The notes: a model not told the origin generated them from the letters alone. A stretch of DNA of 9,319 bases from JAAYEA01 sp012689325 (GCA_036841525.1 DAITVZ010000113.1:1-9319); one strand, 5' to 3'. Positions 1 through 6,103 are shown, counted from the stretch's first letter. Translations and numbers: made by a program.

Positions 1-57
1 ATGCACAACGCAACTGTGGCCCACGCTAACCTATGCCAATTAGTTGGAGCAGATGCC

Positions 58-189
58 CCCCGTGGTTGCCCCGTGGTTGCCCCGTGGTTGCCCCGTGGTT
101 GCCCCATGATCGCCCCATGGTTGCCCCGTGGTTGCCCCATGGTTGCCCCATGGTTGCCCCATGATCGCCCCATGGTTGCCCCGTATTGG
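58..189. repeat. 11-bp tandem repeat array, 12 copies
   Basis: Twelve head-to-tail 11-bp units run without interruption. The three main variants are CCCCGTGGTTG (A), CCCCATGGTTG (B) and CCCCATGATCG (C), and the last unit, CCCCGTATTGG, is degenerate. The order is A A A A C B A B B C B then the degenerate unit. The C-B pair recurs five units apart, which suggests a 55-bp higher-order duplication. A stray A copy lies at 242-252 inside a dispersed repeat, so the array looks like an expansion of part of that element. Because 11 is not a multiple of 3, the open frames through it are periodic by-products and I do not call a protein. A period close to one DNA helical turn would put any bound protein on one face, but that is speculation. 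Confidence 0.93.
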
Positions 190-194
190 AGGCA

Positions 195-255
195 GGGCAG
201 GCACGGGGGCCTGCCCCTACGTTAGGCATTGTAGGGGGCGCCCCCGTGGTTGCCC
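195..255. repeat. Head-to-head inverted pair of a GTAGGGGC...GCCCCCGTG element
   Basis: The right copy, plus strand 231-255, reads GTAGGGG, then GCGCCCCCGTG, then GTTGCCC. The left copy, minus strand 220-195, reads GTAGGGGC, AGGCCCCCGTG, CCTGCCC. The two align with one indel and few mismatches and are separated by ten bases (221-230). Within the pair, GGGCAGGC (195-202) pairs perfectly with GCCTGCCC (209-216), CCCCTAC (214-220) pairs with GTAGGGG (231-237), and GGGGGCGCCCCC (234-245) is self-complementary. This resembles short palindromic intergenic elements dispersed in Chloroflexota genomes; family membership is from memory and was not searched. Confidence 0.75.
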
Positions 256-334
256 GGTGGCCGGCTCCACAGGAGCTCGCGCCTCGTTTGACTCCCTGAT
301 CGATCCGGCGCATACTCGCGCCGATCTCGCCACA

Positions 335-340
335 GGGAGG
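335..340 (+). promoter_or_regulatory. Ribosome binding site fixing the TTG start of the aminotransferase
   Basis: GGGAGG lies five bases (AACCC) before TTG at 346. The dehydratase gene at 4275 has the matching context GGAGGAACCC followed by ATG. The parallel spacing and sequence support the unusual TTG start over internal ATG codons, the first of which (at 475) would delete the N-terminal segment. Confidence 0.8.
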
Positions 341-345
341 AACCC

Positions 346-1521
346 TTGAACGACGCCGACATCGCCCGCTATCGCGCGCTCTTTCCCGTCCTGGAGCGCG
401 TCACCTACCTCAACCCCGGCACCTATGGCCCCCTCTCCACCCGCGTGGCCGACGCGCTGCGCGAGTGGACCACCATGCTCGAGCTGGAGGGCCCCTACTC
501 GCCCATCGCCGAGCAGCGCGGCCACGACGCCTACGAGGCGACGCGCGCCAAACTCGCCGGCCTGCTGGGCGCGGAGCCGTCCGAGATCGCCCTGACCCGC
601 TCGGTGACCGACGGGACCAACATCGTGGCCCATGGCCTGCGCTGGCAGCCCGGCGACGAGATCATCCTCAGCGACAAGGAGCACGAGAGCGGCTGGGTCA
701 ACTGGCAAGTGGCGGCGCAACGCCACGGCGCGACGGTCAAGGTGCTGGCGCTGGCCAACGACGAGGAGGAGCTGCTGCGCCGCCTGGAGGCGCTGCTGAC
801 CCCGCGCACGCGGATCGTCTTTATGAGCCACGTCTCGTGCATCACCGGGCTGCGCATCCCCGCCGCTCGCCTCGCCAAGCTGGTCCACGACCGCGGGGCG
901 CTGTTCATGCTGGATGGCGCCCACGGCGCGGGGCAGATCCCCGTAGACGTTCGCGCGCTGGGCTGCGACTTTTACACCGGCTGCGGCCACAAGTGGCTCA
1001 TGGGCCCGCAAGGCACGGGCTACCTCTACATCGCCAAGGAGCGGTTGGAGGAGGTGGAGCCGGTCTGGGTTGGCTGGGGCTCGCGGGCGGCGGGCAAGGG
1101 CCCCGGCGACGCGCAACTGGTCTGGGCCGAGGGGAACCGGCGCTTCGAGTGCGCCACGCGGCTGTGGGGCATCTATGCGGCGCTGGGCGTGGCGGTGGAC
1201 CTGATCCAAGAGGTGGGCGTGGAGCGGATCGAGGCGCGGGTGCGCGAGCTGGTGGGGCCGTTCAAGCGCGAGCTGGCGGCGCTGCCGGGCATGGAGCTGC
1301 AGACGCCCCACGCGCCGCACCTTTCGGCGGGGCTGGTGCGCCTGAGCTTCCGCGGCTATGACCACGACCAGCTCGCGCGGCGCTACGAGGACCAGCGGAT
1401 GCTCTTCCAATACAGCCGCTTCGAGGACGGCGCGCAGACCATCCGCTTCGCCGTGGCCTATTTCATGCGGCCCGAGGAGCTGCAACGGGCGTTGGATTTC
1501 CTGCGCAGGTGCGCGCCCTGA
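346..1521 (+). CDS. Class V aminotransferase-fold PLP enzyme
   Basis: A 391-residue fold-type I PLP enzyme of the aminotransferase class V family (isopenicillin N epimerase / cysteine desulfurase-like). The cofactor lysine is K216 in GCGHKW, followed by the glycine-rich MGPQGTGYLY segment. D190 and H193 in LDGAHGAGQIPVD match the residues that contact the PLP pyridine ring, and SVTDGTN (about 86-92) fits the phosphate-binding loop. The C-terminal domain ends in TIRFAVAYFMRPEEL, as in epimerase-like members. No cysteine occupies the mobile loop where cysteine desulfurases carry the catalytic Cys; the only C-terminal Cys is near the end (RRCAP). Sulfur transfer from cysteine is therefore unlikely, and the substrate (an amino acid to be deaminated, epimerised or cleaved) is not evident. 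The start is TTG, chosen from the Shine-Dalgarno sequence and the N-terminal homology. The next gene begins about 90 bases downstream, so co-transcription is possible but not shown. Confidence 0.88.
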   Translation: MNDADIARYRALFPVLERVTYLNPGTYGPLSTRVADALREWTTMLELEGPYSPIAEQRGHDAYEATRAKLAGLLGAEPSEIALTRSVTDGTNIVAHGLRWQPGDEIILSDKEHESGWVNWQVAAQRHGATVKVLALANDEEELLRRLEALLTPRTRIVFMSHVSCITGLRIPAARLAKLVHDRGALFMLDGAHGAGQIPVDVRALGCDFYTGCGHKWLMGPQGTGYLYIAKERLEEVEPVWVGWGSRAAGKGPGDAQLVWAEGNRRFECATRLWGIYAALGVAVDLIQEVGVERIEARVRELVGPFKRELAALPGMELQTPHAPHLSAGLVRLSFRGYDHDQLARRYEDQRMLFQYSRFEDGAQTIRFAVAYFMRPEELQRALDFLRRCAP

Positions 1522-1614
1522 GCCGGGGCGCGACACCCAAACGCCGGCTGGCGCGTATATATCGGAGAGGGCGCCGTTCGCTGGGCAAGCCAGGCGCCGA
1601 CAGGAGGTATGACC
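1522..1614 (+). promoter_or_regulatory. Short intergenic with Shine-Dalgarno favouring a GTG start at 1615
   Basis: AGGAGGT (1602-1608) abuts the ATG at 1609, which is too close for normal initiation. The in-frame GTG at 1615 lies six bases beyond the motif, the usual optimum, so it is the better start; the protein then loses only two residues. The rest of the spacer contains two GGCGCC hexamers (1570-1575 and 1593-1598) and an AT-rich TATATA (about 1556). I see no convincing -35/-10 pair or terminator, so read-through from the aminotransferase gene is plausible. Confidence 0.6.
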
Positions 1615-2427
1615 GTGAGCGCTAACGCTGCCGCCATCCGCACCGCCGAGCTGACCCGCCGCTTCGGCCAGCTCACCGCCGTGGACCAGCTCAACCTGGA
1701 GGTGCCGCGCGGCGTCATCTTTGGCTTCCTGGGCCCCAATGGCGCCGGCAAGTCCACCACCATCAACATGCTCACCTCGCTCTTGCCGCCCACGTCGGGG
1801 ACGGCGACGGTGGCGGGGCACGACATCATCGCCCAGCCGCTGGAGGTCAAGCGCCGGATCGGCGTGGCGCCGGAGGGGCTGAGCCTCTACGAGCGGCTCA
1901 CCGCCAGCGAGCAGATCGAGCTGGCCGGGCGGCTGCACGGCCTCCCCCGCGACGAGATCCTGCGGCGCATCCCGCCGCTGCTGGAGCTGCTGGAGCTGGG
2001 CGGCGCCGCCAACAAGATGATCCTCGACTATTCCGCCGGGATGAAGAAAAAGACCGCCCTGGCCTGCGCCCTGATCCACGTCCCCGAGATCCTCTTCCTG
2101 GACGAGCCGTTCGAGGGGATCGACCCCATCTCGACCCGCGCGCTCAAGGGGCTGCTGCGCGAGATGGTGGACCAGCGCGGGACCACCGTTTTCTTTTCCA
2201 CCCACGTGATGGAGCTGGCCGAGCGCTTTTGCGACCAGGTGGGGATCATCAACAAGGGACGGCTGGCCGGGCTGGGGCCCATCGCCGACCTGCGCGCCGC
2301 CGCCGGGCTGGCCGAGGACGCCTCGCTGGAGGAGGTCTTTGTGCGCACCGTGGGCGCCAAGGCGGACGCCGACGACGAGCTGTTGGGCTGGCTGACGGGC
2401 GCGGGCCGCCCCGCCGCGGAGGTGTGA
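1615..2427 (+). CDS. ABC transporter ATP-binding protein
   Basis: About 270 residues, the usual length of an ABC-2-type exporter ATPase. Numbered from the upstream ATG at 1609, the Walker A motif GPNGAGKST is at 42-50 and the signature motif is YSAGM (141-145), a divergent LSGGQ form followed by KKKTALACALIH. Walker B is ILFLDEP with D165 and catalytic E166, and the D-loop is GIDP. The switch histidine is H199 in FFSTHVMELAE. The Q-loop position carries Glu (APEGLSLYERLT), as in many drug or polysaccharide exporter ATPases. It should sit at the inner membrane face and power the permease encoded next door; one base separates its stop from the permease ATG, so the two are translationally coupled. 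The C-terminal extension (about 240-272) has no recognised motif. The substrate cannot be deduced. Confidence 0.93.
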   Translation: MSANAAAIRTAELTRRFGQLTAVDQLNLEVPRGVIFGFLGPNGAGKSTTINMLTSLLPPTSGTATVAGHDIIAQPLEVKRRIGVAPEGLSLYERLTASEQIELAGRLHGLPRDEILRRIPPLLELLELGGAANKMILDYSAGMKKKTALACALIHVPEILFLDEPFEGIDPISTRALKGLLREMVDQRGTTVFFSTHVMELAERFCDQVGIINKGRLAGLGPIADLRAAAGLAEDASLEEVFVRTVGAKADADDELLGWLTGAGRPAAEV

Positions 2428-2428
2428 A

Positions 2429-4132
2429 ATGGCCGCGCTATGGGGCGAGCTCAAGACGCTCTTTTGGCTGCAAGGCAAGCTGACCCTCGCCATGTTCCGG
2501 CAGAAAAGCGCCGAGGGCTGGATGCGCATCGGGCAGATGCTGTTGGTGGTCTTCCAGCTCGTCTTTACCTTTCCCATGGCCCTGGCGATGGGGGCCGGCC
2601 TGGCCGTCGGGCTGGCGATGCTCTCGTCGCGCGCCGCCTTCGAGCTGGCGATGCTGGTGAACGCGGGCATGGGGCTGATCTGGCTGCTGCTGCCGTCCTC
2701 CTATAGCGGGCAGATGGTGGAGCGCTTCGAGATGTCGCGGCTTTTTCCTTACCCCATCAGCCTCCGCGGCATCGTGATCGGCAGCACCCTGATCGCCACC
2801 TTTTCCATGACCGGCCTCTGGACCATCCCCATCCTGCTGGGCGAGATGGTCGGGCTGGCCTGGCACGCGCCCCTCTCCCTGCCGCTGATCCTGCTGGGCG
2901 CGCTGCCCACCTACGCCCTGCTGGTCCTCTCCGGGCGGGTCATGGAGGACCTGTTCGACCTGGTGGCGGGGGACCGACGGCTGCGCAACGTGATGCTGGC
3001 GATCCTGGTGGCGCCGTTCATGCTGCTGGCCTTTGTCCAGCCGATCATACAGGCGGTCACCCGCAATTTCGAGGACACCAGCGCCCTGGACCGCCTGATC
3101 GGGCTGGAGATCGCCGAGCGGCTGGAGCAGGTCACCGGCCCCAGCGAGTTCCTGGAGGTCCTTGCGCCCTCCCGCCTGCTCAAGTGGCTCCCCGTGGGCT
3201 GGGGGACGGCGGGGATGGGCCTGGGCGGGCAGGGCGAATGGGGCCAGGCGCTGGGCTTCCTGGCCCTGGCGCTGGTCGTGGTGGGCGCGCTCCTCTGGCT
3301 CCACGCGGGGATCGCCCGGCGGCTGATGCAGGGCGTGACCGTCACCATCGGCGCGGAGCGGGTGCGCAGCCAGGGGCTGGGCGAGGTGCGGCTTCCCGGC
3401 CCATCCGCGCTGTGGACGCTGGTCCGCAAGGACTGGATCCACCTCTTTCGCAACCCCATGCCCCGGCGGCTGTTGCTCTCCTTCGCCATCATGGCCATCA
3501 GCATGATCCCCGCGCTGGGCAGCGTGGGCAAGGGCGAGGCGCCGAGCCAGATCATGGCCGCGCTGCCGATCCTGGTGGCCTCCTTTCTCATCGTGATCGT
3601 GAGCATGGTGCTGAACATGACCCTCACCGGCGACTATTTCGGGGTGATCGACCGAGAAGGGCTGGGCACGCTGGCCCTCTCGCCGGTGGACCGGCGTTAT
3701 GTCCTGTTGTCGGCCAACCTGCTGGTGGGGCTCTACAAGCTGGCGACGCTGATGGTCCTCTTGCCCATCATCGCCATCCTCTCGGGCGAGTGGCTGATCT
3801 GGCCGCTGGGGCTGGTGTTGGGGCTGGCCTTGCAGGTGAGCTGCGCCCCCGCCTACAACCTGGCCGCCATCATCGGCCCGTACCGCGCCCAATTAAAGTT
3901 CCAGGGCCGCCAGCGCGGCAGCCTGTGGGCCTTTATCGGGCTGCTGGCCTCCCCGCCGGTGCTGCTGCTGATCCTGCTGCCCTATATCTATAGCCGGGGC
4001 TGGCTCTGGCTGACGGCGCCGCTGGCGCTGGGTTACGGCGCGGCCGTCTATGGGCTGACGCTGGGCCCGCTGGCGCGCCTCTTGCAGCGCCGCGAGCACC
4101 GCATCCTGGCGGCGGTGACGAAAGAGGAATAA
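2429..4132 (+). CDS. ABC transporter permease, two-half ABC-2-like membrane protein
   Basis: A 567-residue, strongly hydrophobic protein with about twelve predicted membrane segments, roughly at 37-65, 69-90, 113-135, 150-168, 187-210, 274-292, 347-364, 375-398, 426-451, 455-482, 498-521 and 525-548. This is about twice a normal ABC-2 permease half, and the halves look related. FEMSRLFPYPISLRGIVIGS (100-119) aligns with EGLGTLALSPVDRRYVLLSA (410-429), and each half opens with a Trp/basic amphipathic stretch (LWGELKTLFWLQ at 4-15; LWTLVRKDWIHLFRNP at 328-343). One chain may therefore form the whole membrane pore. GGAGG (2418-2422), inside the end of the ATPase gene, lies six bases before its ATG. 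It resembles uncharacterised large ABC exporter permeases of Gram-positives and Chloroflexota. The direction is probably export; the substrate is unknown. Confidence 0.88.
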   Translation: MAALWGELKTLFWLQGKLTLAMFRQKSAEGWMRIGQMLLVVFQLVFTFPMALAMGAGLAVGLAMLSSRAAFELAMLVNAGMGLIWLLLPSSYSGQMVERFEMSRLFPYPISLRGIVIGSTLIATFSMTGLWTIPILLGEMVGLAWHAPLSLPLILLGALPTYALLVLSGRVMEDLFDLVAGDRRLRNVMLAILVAPFMLLAFVQPIIQAVTRNFEDTSALDRLIGLEIAERLEQVTGPSEFLEVLAPSRLLKWLPVGWGTAGMGLGGQGEWGQALGFLALALVVVGALLWLHAGIARRLMQGVTVTIGAERVRSQGLGEVRLPGPSALWTLVRKDWIHLFRNPMPRRLLLSFAIMAISMIPALGSVGKGEAPSQIMAALPILVASFLIVIVSMVLNMTLTGDYFGVIDREGLGTLALSPVDRRYVLLSANLLVGLYKLATLMVLLPIIAILSGEWLIWPLGLVLGLALQVSCAPAYNLAAIIGPYRAQLKFQGRQRGSLWAFIGLLASPPVLLLILLPYIYSRGWLWLTAPLALGYGAAVYGLTLGPLARLLQRREHRILAAVTKEE

Positions 4133-4139
4133 GCTGGGA

Positions 4140-4177
4140 CGCAGATTCCGCAGATTTTCACAGATCAGGAATCTGCG
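4140..4177. repeat. 10-bp perfect inverted repeat with GCAGATT direct repeats
   Basis: CGCAGATTCC (4140-4149) is the exact reverse complement of GGAATCTGCG (4168-4177), separated by 18 bases. CGCAGATT is repeated directly at 4149-4156, with a degenerate CACAGAT at about 4160. The hairpin begins a few bases after the permease stop codon, so it could stabilise or end the transporter mRNA. It has no following T-run, so it is not a canonical terminator. Short CAGATT-type direct repeats of this sort look like a dispersed intergenic family. Confidence 0.7.
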
Positions 4178-4221
4178 CTATCATGACCCCATCGCTGAGC
4201 GCGCTGACCCGTCTCTTGCCT

Positions 4222-4249
4222 TTGGACTTTCGACCTTCGACATTCGACG
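4222..4249. repeat. Heptad tandem repeat (TTCGACN)x4
   Basis: Four consecutive 7-bp units: TTGGACT, TTCGACC, TTCGACA, TTCGACG. They lie between the inverted repeat and the Shine-Dalgarno sequence of the dehydratase gene. No promoter elements are recognisable around them. Function is unknown; the array is too short to call more than a simple repeat. Confidence 0.7.
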
Positions 4250-4274
4250 CTTAGCCACCCTTCCGGAGGAACCC

Positions 4275-5273
4275 ATGACCGTGCCCGCCATTCCGCCAGG
4301 GGTCAAGATCGCGGCGCAAGCCCCCGCCGAACCGACGCCCGACGACCTCGCCTTCATCCAGCAGATGGGCGTGGACCAGGTGGTGCTGTGGACCGACGCC
4401 GCCCACGCCAGCGCCGCATACTATGCCAGCCGCCGCCAGCTCTACGAGGCCGCCGGCATCCAGGTGTACGGCTTGGGCGACTGGGACGTGCACAACCAGG
4501 ACGCCATCGTGCTGGGGCTGCCCAACCGCGACGCCAAAATCGAGGAGTACAAGGCCCACCTGCGCAACCTCGGCAAAGCGGGCATCCCCTACACTACCTA
4601 CGCCCACATGGCCAACGGCATCTGGAGCACGGCGCGGGAGGCCACCCGCGGCGGCGCCTCGGCGCGCGGCTTTGACCTGGCCCAGGCGGAGGAGGGCCAT
4701 TGGCGCCACCTGAGCTACCGCATGCCGCTCTCCCATGGCCGCGCCTACAGCGAGGCGGAGATTTGGGACAATTATGTCTACTTTATCCGGCAAGTGGCGC
4801 CGGTGGCGGAGGAGGCCGGGGTCCTGATCGGCATCCACCCGGACGACCCGCCGGTGGCCGAGCTGGCGGGCATCCCGCGCCCGATTTTCAGCTCGTTCGA
4901 CGGCTACAAGCGCGCCCTGGAGATCGCGGACAGCCCGAACGTGGGGATGTGCCTCTGCGTCGGCTGCTGGCTGGAAGGCGGCGCGCTGATGGGCCAGGAC
5001 GTGCTGGAAACGATCCGTTATTTCGGCTCCCTAGGCAAGCTCTTCAAGGTCCACCTGCGCAACGTGGAGACGCCCCTGCCCCATTTCGTGGAGGCGTTCC
5101 TCGACGGCGGGTACATGGAGATGCACCGCGTGGTGCGCGCGCTGGTGGAGGCGGATTTCCGCGGCGTGATGATCGCCGACCACATCCCCACCATGGCCAA
5201 CGACCCGCGGGTGGGGACGGCGTTCTCCATCGGCTACATGAAGGCGCTGCTGGAACGCGCCAACGCGGCATAG
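4275..5273 (+). CDS. Mannonate dehydratase (UxuA-like)
   Basis: A 332-residue TIM-barrel protein matching the mannonate dehydratase family. UxuA removes water from D-mannonate to give 2-keto-3-deoxy-D-gluconate, in cytoplasmic glucuronate catabolism, using a divalent metal such as Mn2+ or Fe2+. The four expected metal ligands are present in order: H188 in GIHPDDPP, C228 in GMCLCVG, H260 in FKVHLRNV and D302 in IADH. The family hallmarks HPDDPP and HLRNV are intact. The protein is shorter than E. coli UxuA (394 residues), and its C-terminus lacks the extended PDHGRMIW-type segment, having IADHIPTMANDPRVGTAFSIGYMKALL instead. It belongs to a divergent short subgroup and may act on another sugar acid. 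The start is ATG with GGAGG five to six bases upstream. No kinase (KdgK), aldolase or UxuB gene is adjacent, so the pathway context is missing. Confidence 0.85.
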   Translation: MTVPAIPPGVKIAAQAPAEPTPDDLAFIQQMGVDQVVLWTDAAHASAAYYASRRQLYEAAGIQVYGLGDWDVHNQDAIVLGLPNRDAKIEEYKAHLRNLGKAGIPYTTYAHMANGIWSTAREATRGGASARGFDLAQAEEGHWRHLSYRMPLSHGRAYSEAEIWDNYVYFIRQVAPVAEEAGVLIGIHPDDPPVAELAGIPRPIFSSFDGYKRALEIADSPNVGMCLCVGCWLEGGALMGQDVLETIRYFGSLGKLFKVHLRNVETPLPHFVEAFLDGGYMEMHRVVRALVEADFRGVMIADHIPTMANDPRVGTAFSIGYMKALLERANAA

Positions 5274-5334
5274 CAGGGTCGAAAGCGGCATCACCAACAA
5301 CATGTTTTCGATCTGGATTATTCTGTTTGGATTG

Positions 5335-5444
5335 GGGTCATTTTTTGACCCACTTAGTGGGTCATCTTTTGACCTACCTTGGCGCAGGTGGGTCATTTTT
5401 TGACCCACCTTGGTGCAAGGTGGGGCGTTTTCTGACCCACCTTG
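5335..5444. repeat. Array of four GGGTCA...TGACCC hairpin units
   Basis: Four related palindromes follow each other. They are GGGTCA/TGACCC (5335-5340/5346-5351), GGGTCA/TGACCT (5359-5364/5370-5375), GGTGGGTCA/TGACCCACC (5387-5395/5401-5409) and CAAGGTGGG/CCCACCTTG (5416-5424/5436-5444). Unit spacings are 24, 31 and 32 bases. The linkers also pair: CACCTTG-GTG-CAAGGTG lies between units three and four, and GACCCACTTAGTGGGTC between one and two. Each arm can therefore pair with the neighbour on either side. Loops are T-rich on plus and A-rich on minus. It sits about 60 bases after the dehydratase stop and could protect or end that mRNA, but no T-tract follows any stem. Confidence 0.85.
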
Positions 5445-5469
5445 CCGACAGCCTGTCGCCCAAGGCGTC

Positions 5470-5672
5470 TGACCTGTTGTAGCTGCCTGTGTGAAGGCAG
5501 GGTGCAACCGCGGGCACGATGGCCCGACCGTGTGTGTGTGTGTGTGTGTGTTGGCCTGTAGCAACTGCGCGTCTGATGGCCGGGTGCAGCTGCATGTGTG
5601 ATGGCCTGTTGCGGCTGCCACAGTGATAGCCTGCGCAGCCGCGTGTGTGTTGGCCTGTTGTTGCTTGAACAG
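5470..5672. repeat. Degenerate 25-bp tandem repeat, about eight units
   Basis: Units begin at 5470, 5492, 5517, 5549, 5574, 5599, 5624 and 5648. Most are 24-25 bp; the third is lengthened by a (GT)n run and the first is about 22. A typical unit opens TGATGGCCTGTTGC, continues with a GCTGC core and ends in GTGTG or ACAG. Divergence between units is substantial, so the array is old or only weakly constrained. There is no alternation of conserved repeat and unique spacer, so it is not a CRISPR. It lies within the non-coding stretch downstream of the leftward promoter. Confidence 0.75.
5530..5551. repeat. (GT)11 dinucleotide microsatellite
   Basis: Eleven uninterrupted GT dinucleotides lie inside the third unit of the 25-bp tandem repeat, probably grown by slippage from the GTGTG that ends several units. 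Such tracts can adopt Z-DNA and vary in length, and they are also prone to assembly error. Confidence 0.9.
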
Positions 5673-5720
5673 AGGCAAGCGCGCGTCGCGCCGGACCTGT
5701 GGATGCAGGGTGGTCGGCGG

Positions 5721-5930
5721 CGCCGTGGCTGCTCTGTGTGGCCTTGCCCCTGGTTGCGTGTGCCCGCGCTCCGCGNNNNNNNNNNNNNNNNNNNNNNNNN
5801 NNNNNNNNNNNNNNNNNNNNNNNNNNNNNNNNNNNNNNNNNNNNNNNNNNNNNNNNNNNNNNNNNNNNNNNNNNNCGCCGTGGCTGCTCTGTGTGGCCTT
5901 GCCCCTGGTTGCGTGTGCCCGCGCTCCGCG
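5721..5930. other. Scaffold gap of 100 N flanked by an identical 55-bp sequence
   Basis: Positions 5776-5875 are exactly 100 N. The 55 bases immediately left (5721-5775) and right (5876-5930) of the gap are identical from end to end; both start CGCCGTGGCTGC and finish GCGCTCCGCG, and both touch the N run. An exact overlap of 55 bases abutting a nominal 100-N gap is what unmerged de Bruijn contig ends (k = 55) look like. The likely true sequence has a single copy and no gap, or alternatively a repeat longer than the reads. Open frames that cross the gap should not be trusted; collapsing it removes 155 bases and shifts frame. Confidence 0.9.
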
Positions 5931-5965
5931 AGCAGGCAGCAGTACCCGGATCCGCCAAGGCAACG

Positions 5966-6008
5966 GGGGCCGGTATGACCGGGGAACGGGAAAACGGGTA
6001 CCGGTCCC
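5966..6008. repeat. Imperfect inverted repeat around CCGGTA/TACCGG
   Basis: GGGGCCGGTA (5966-5975) can pair with TACCGGTCCC (5999-6008), nine Watson-Crick pairs plus one G-T wobble. The interior is rich in GGGGAACGGG and GGGAAAACGGG purine blocks. A smaller hairpin, CCGGT-ATG-ACCGG (5970-5982), competes with it. It falls in the leader of the transcript expected from the leftward promoter at 6104-6132. Confidence 0.55.
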
Positions 6009-6082
6009 GCTCCCCTTCCTCGGCCTTTTCCCCTGTTGCGCGCCTGCGCTCGCCGGGCAAGTCCACGATCTGTTCACAAAGG

Positions 6083-6100
6083 ATAGAACCTTTGTTCTAT
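6083..6100. promoter_or_regulatory. LexA-like operator (GAAC-N4-GTTC palindrome)
   Basis: ATAGAACCTTTGTTCTAT is a perfect 7-bp inverted repeat with a 4-base centre. Its core GAAC-N4-GTTC equals the LexA/DinR (SOS) box known from Firmicutes and Actinobacteria. It begins three bases downstream of the -10 box of the minus-strand promoter and covers the expected transcription start, the ideal place for repression. Whether LexA of this organism uses the motif is not known from the window; another repressor with the same half-site is possible. Confidence 0.6.
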
Positions 6101-6103
6101 GGT

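Noticed and set aside
1..225. Plus-strand frame with repeated CPMVAPWLPRG peptide
   Set aside because: It only reflects translation of the 11-bp tandem array; there is no ribosome site and no independent protein signal.
346..1521. Naming the enzyme as cysteine desulfurase (IscS/SufS)
   Set aside because: The required active-site cysteine loop is missing and no Fe-S assembly genes are adjacent.
217..2670. Very long open frame on the minus strand opposite the aminotransferase and ATPase genes
   Set aside because: It is the antisense shadow of GC-rich codons; its translation is rich in His, Gln, Arg and Ala with no motif, while the plus frames carry intact catalytic motifs.
2438..3892. 484-codon minus-strand open frame opposite the permease
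   Set aside because: Gln/His/Asp-rich antisense of a membrane protein gene, with no domain or plausible start signal.
5335..5444. Intrinsic terminator for the dehydratase gene
   Set aside because: Stems are present but the T-runs are in the loops, not after the stems; a classic rho-independent terminator is not supported.
5470..5672. Possible CRISPR array
   Set aside because: Units are contiguous and degenerate with no unique spacers, and no cas gene is nearby.
5031..6077. Minus-strand frame of about 350 codons downstream of the LexA-like promoter
   Set aside because: It crosses the N gap, overlaps the dehydratase gene antisense, has no Shine-Dalgarno sequence and shows low-complexity composition. 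Collapsing the gap changes its frame.
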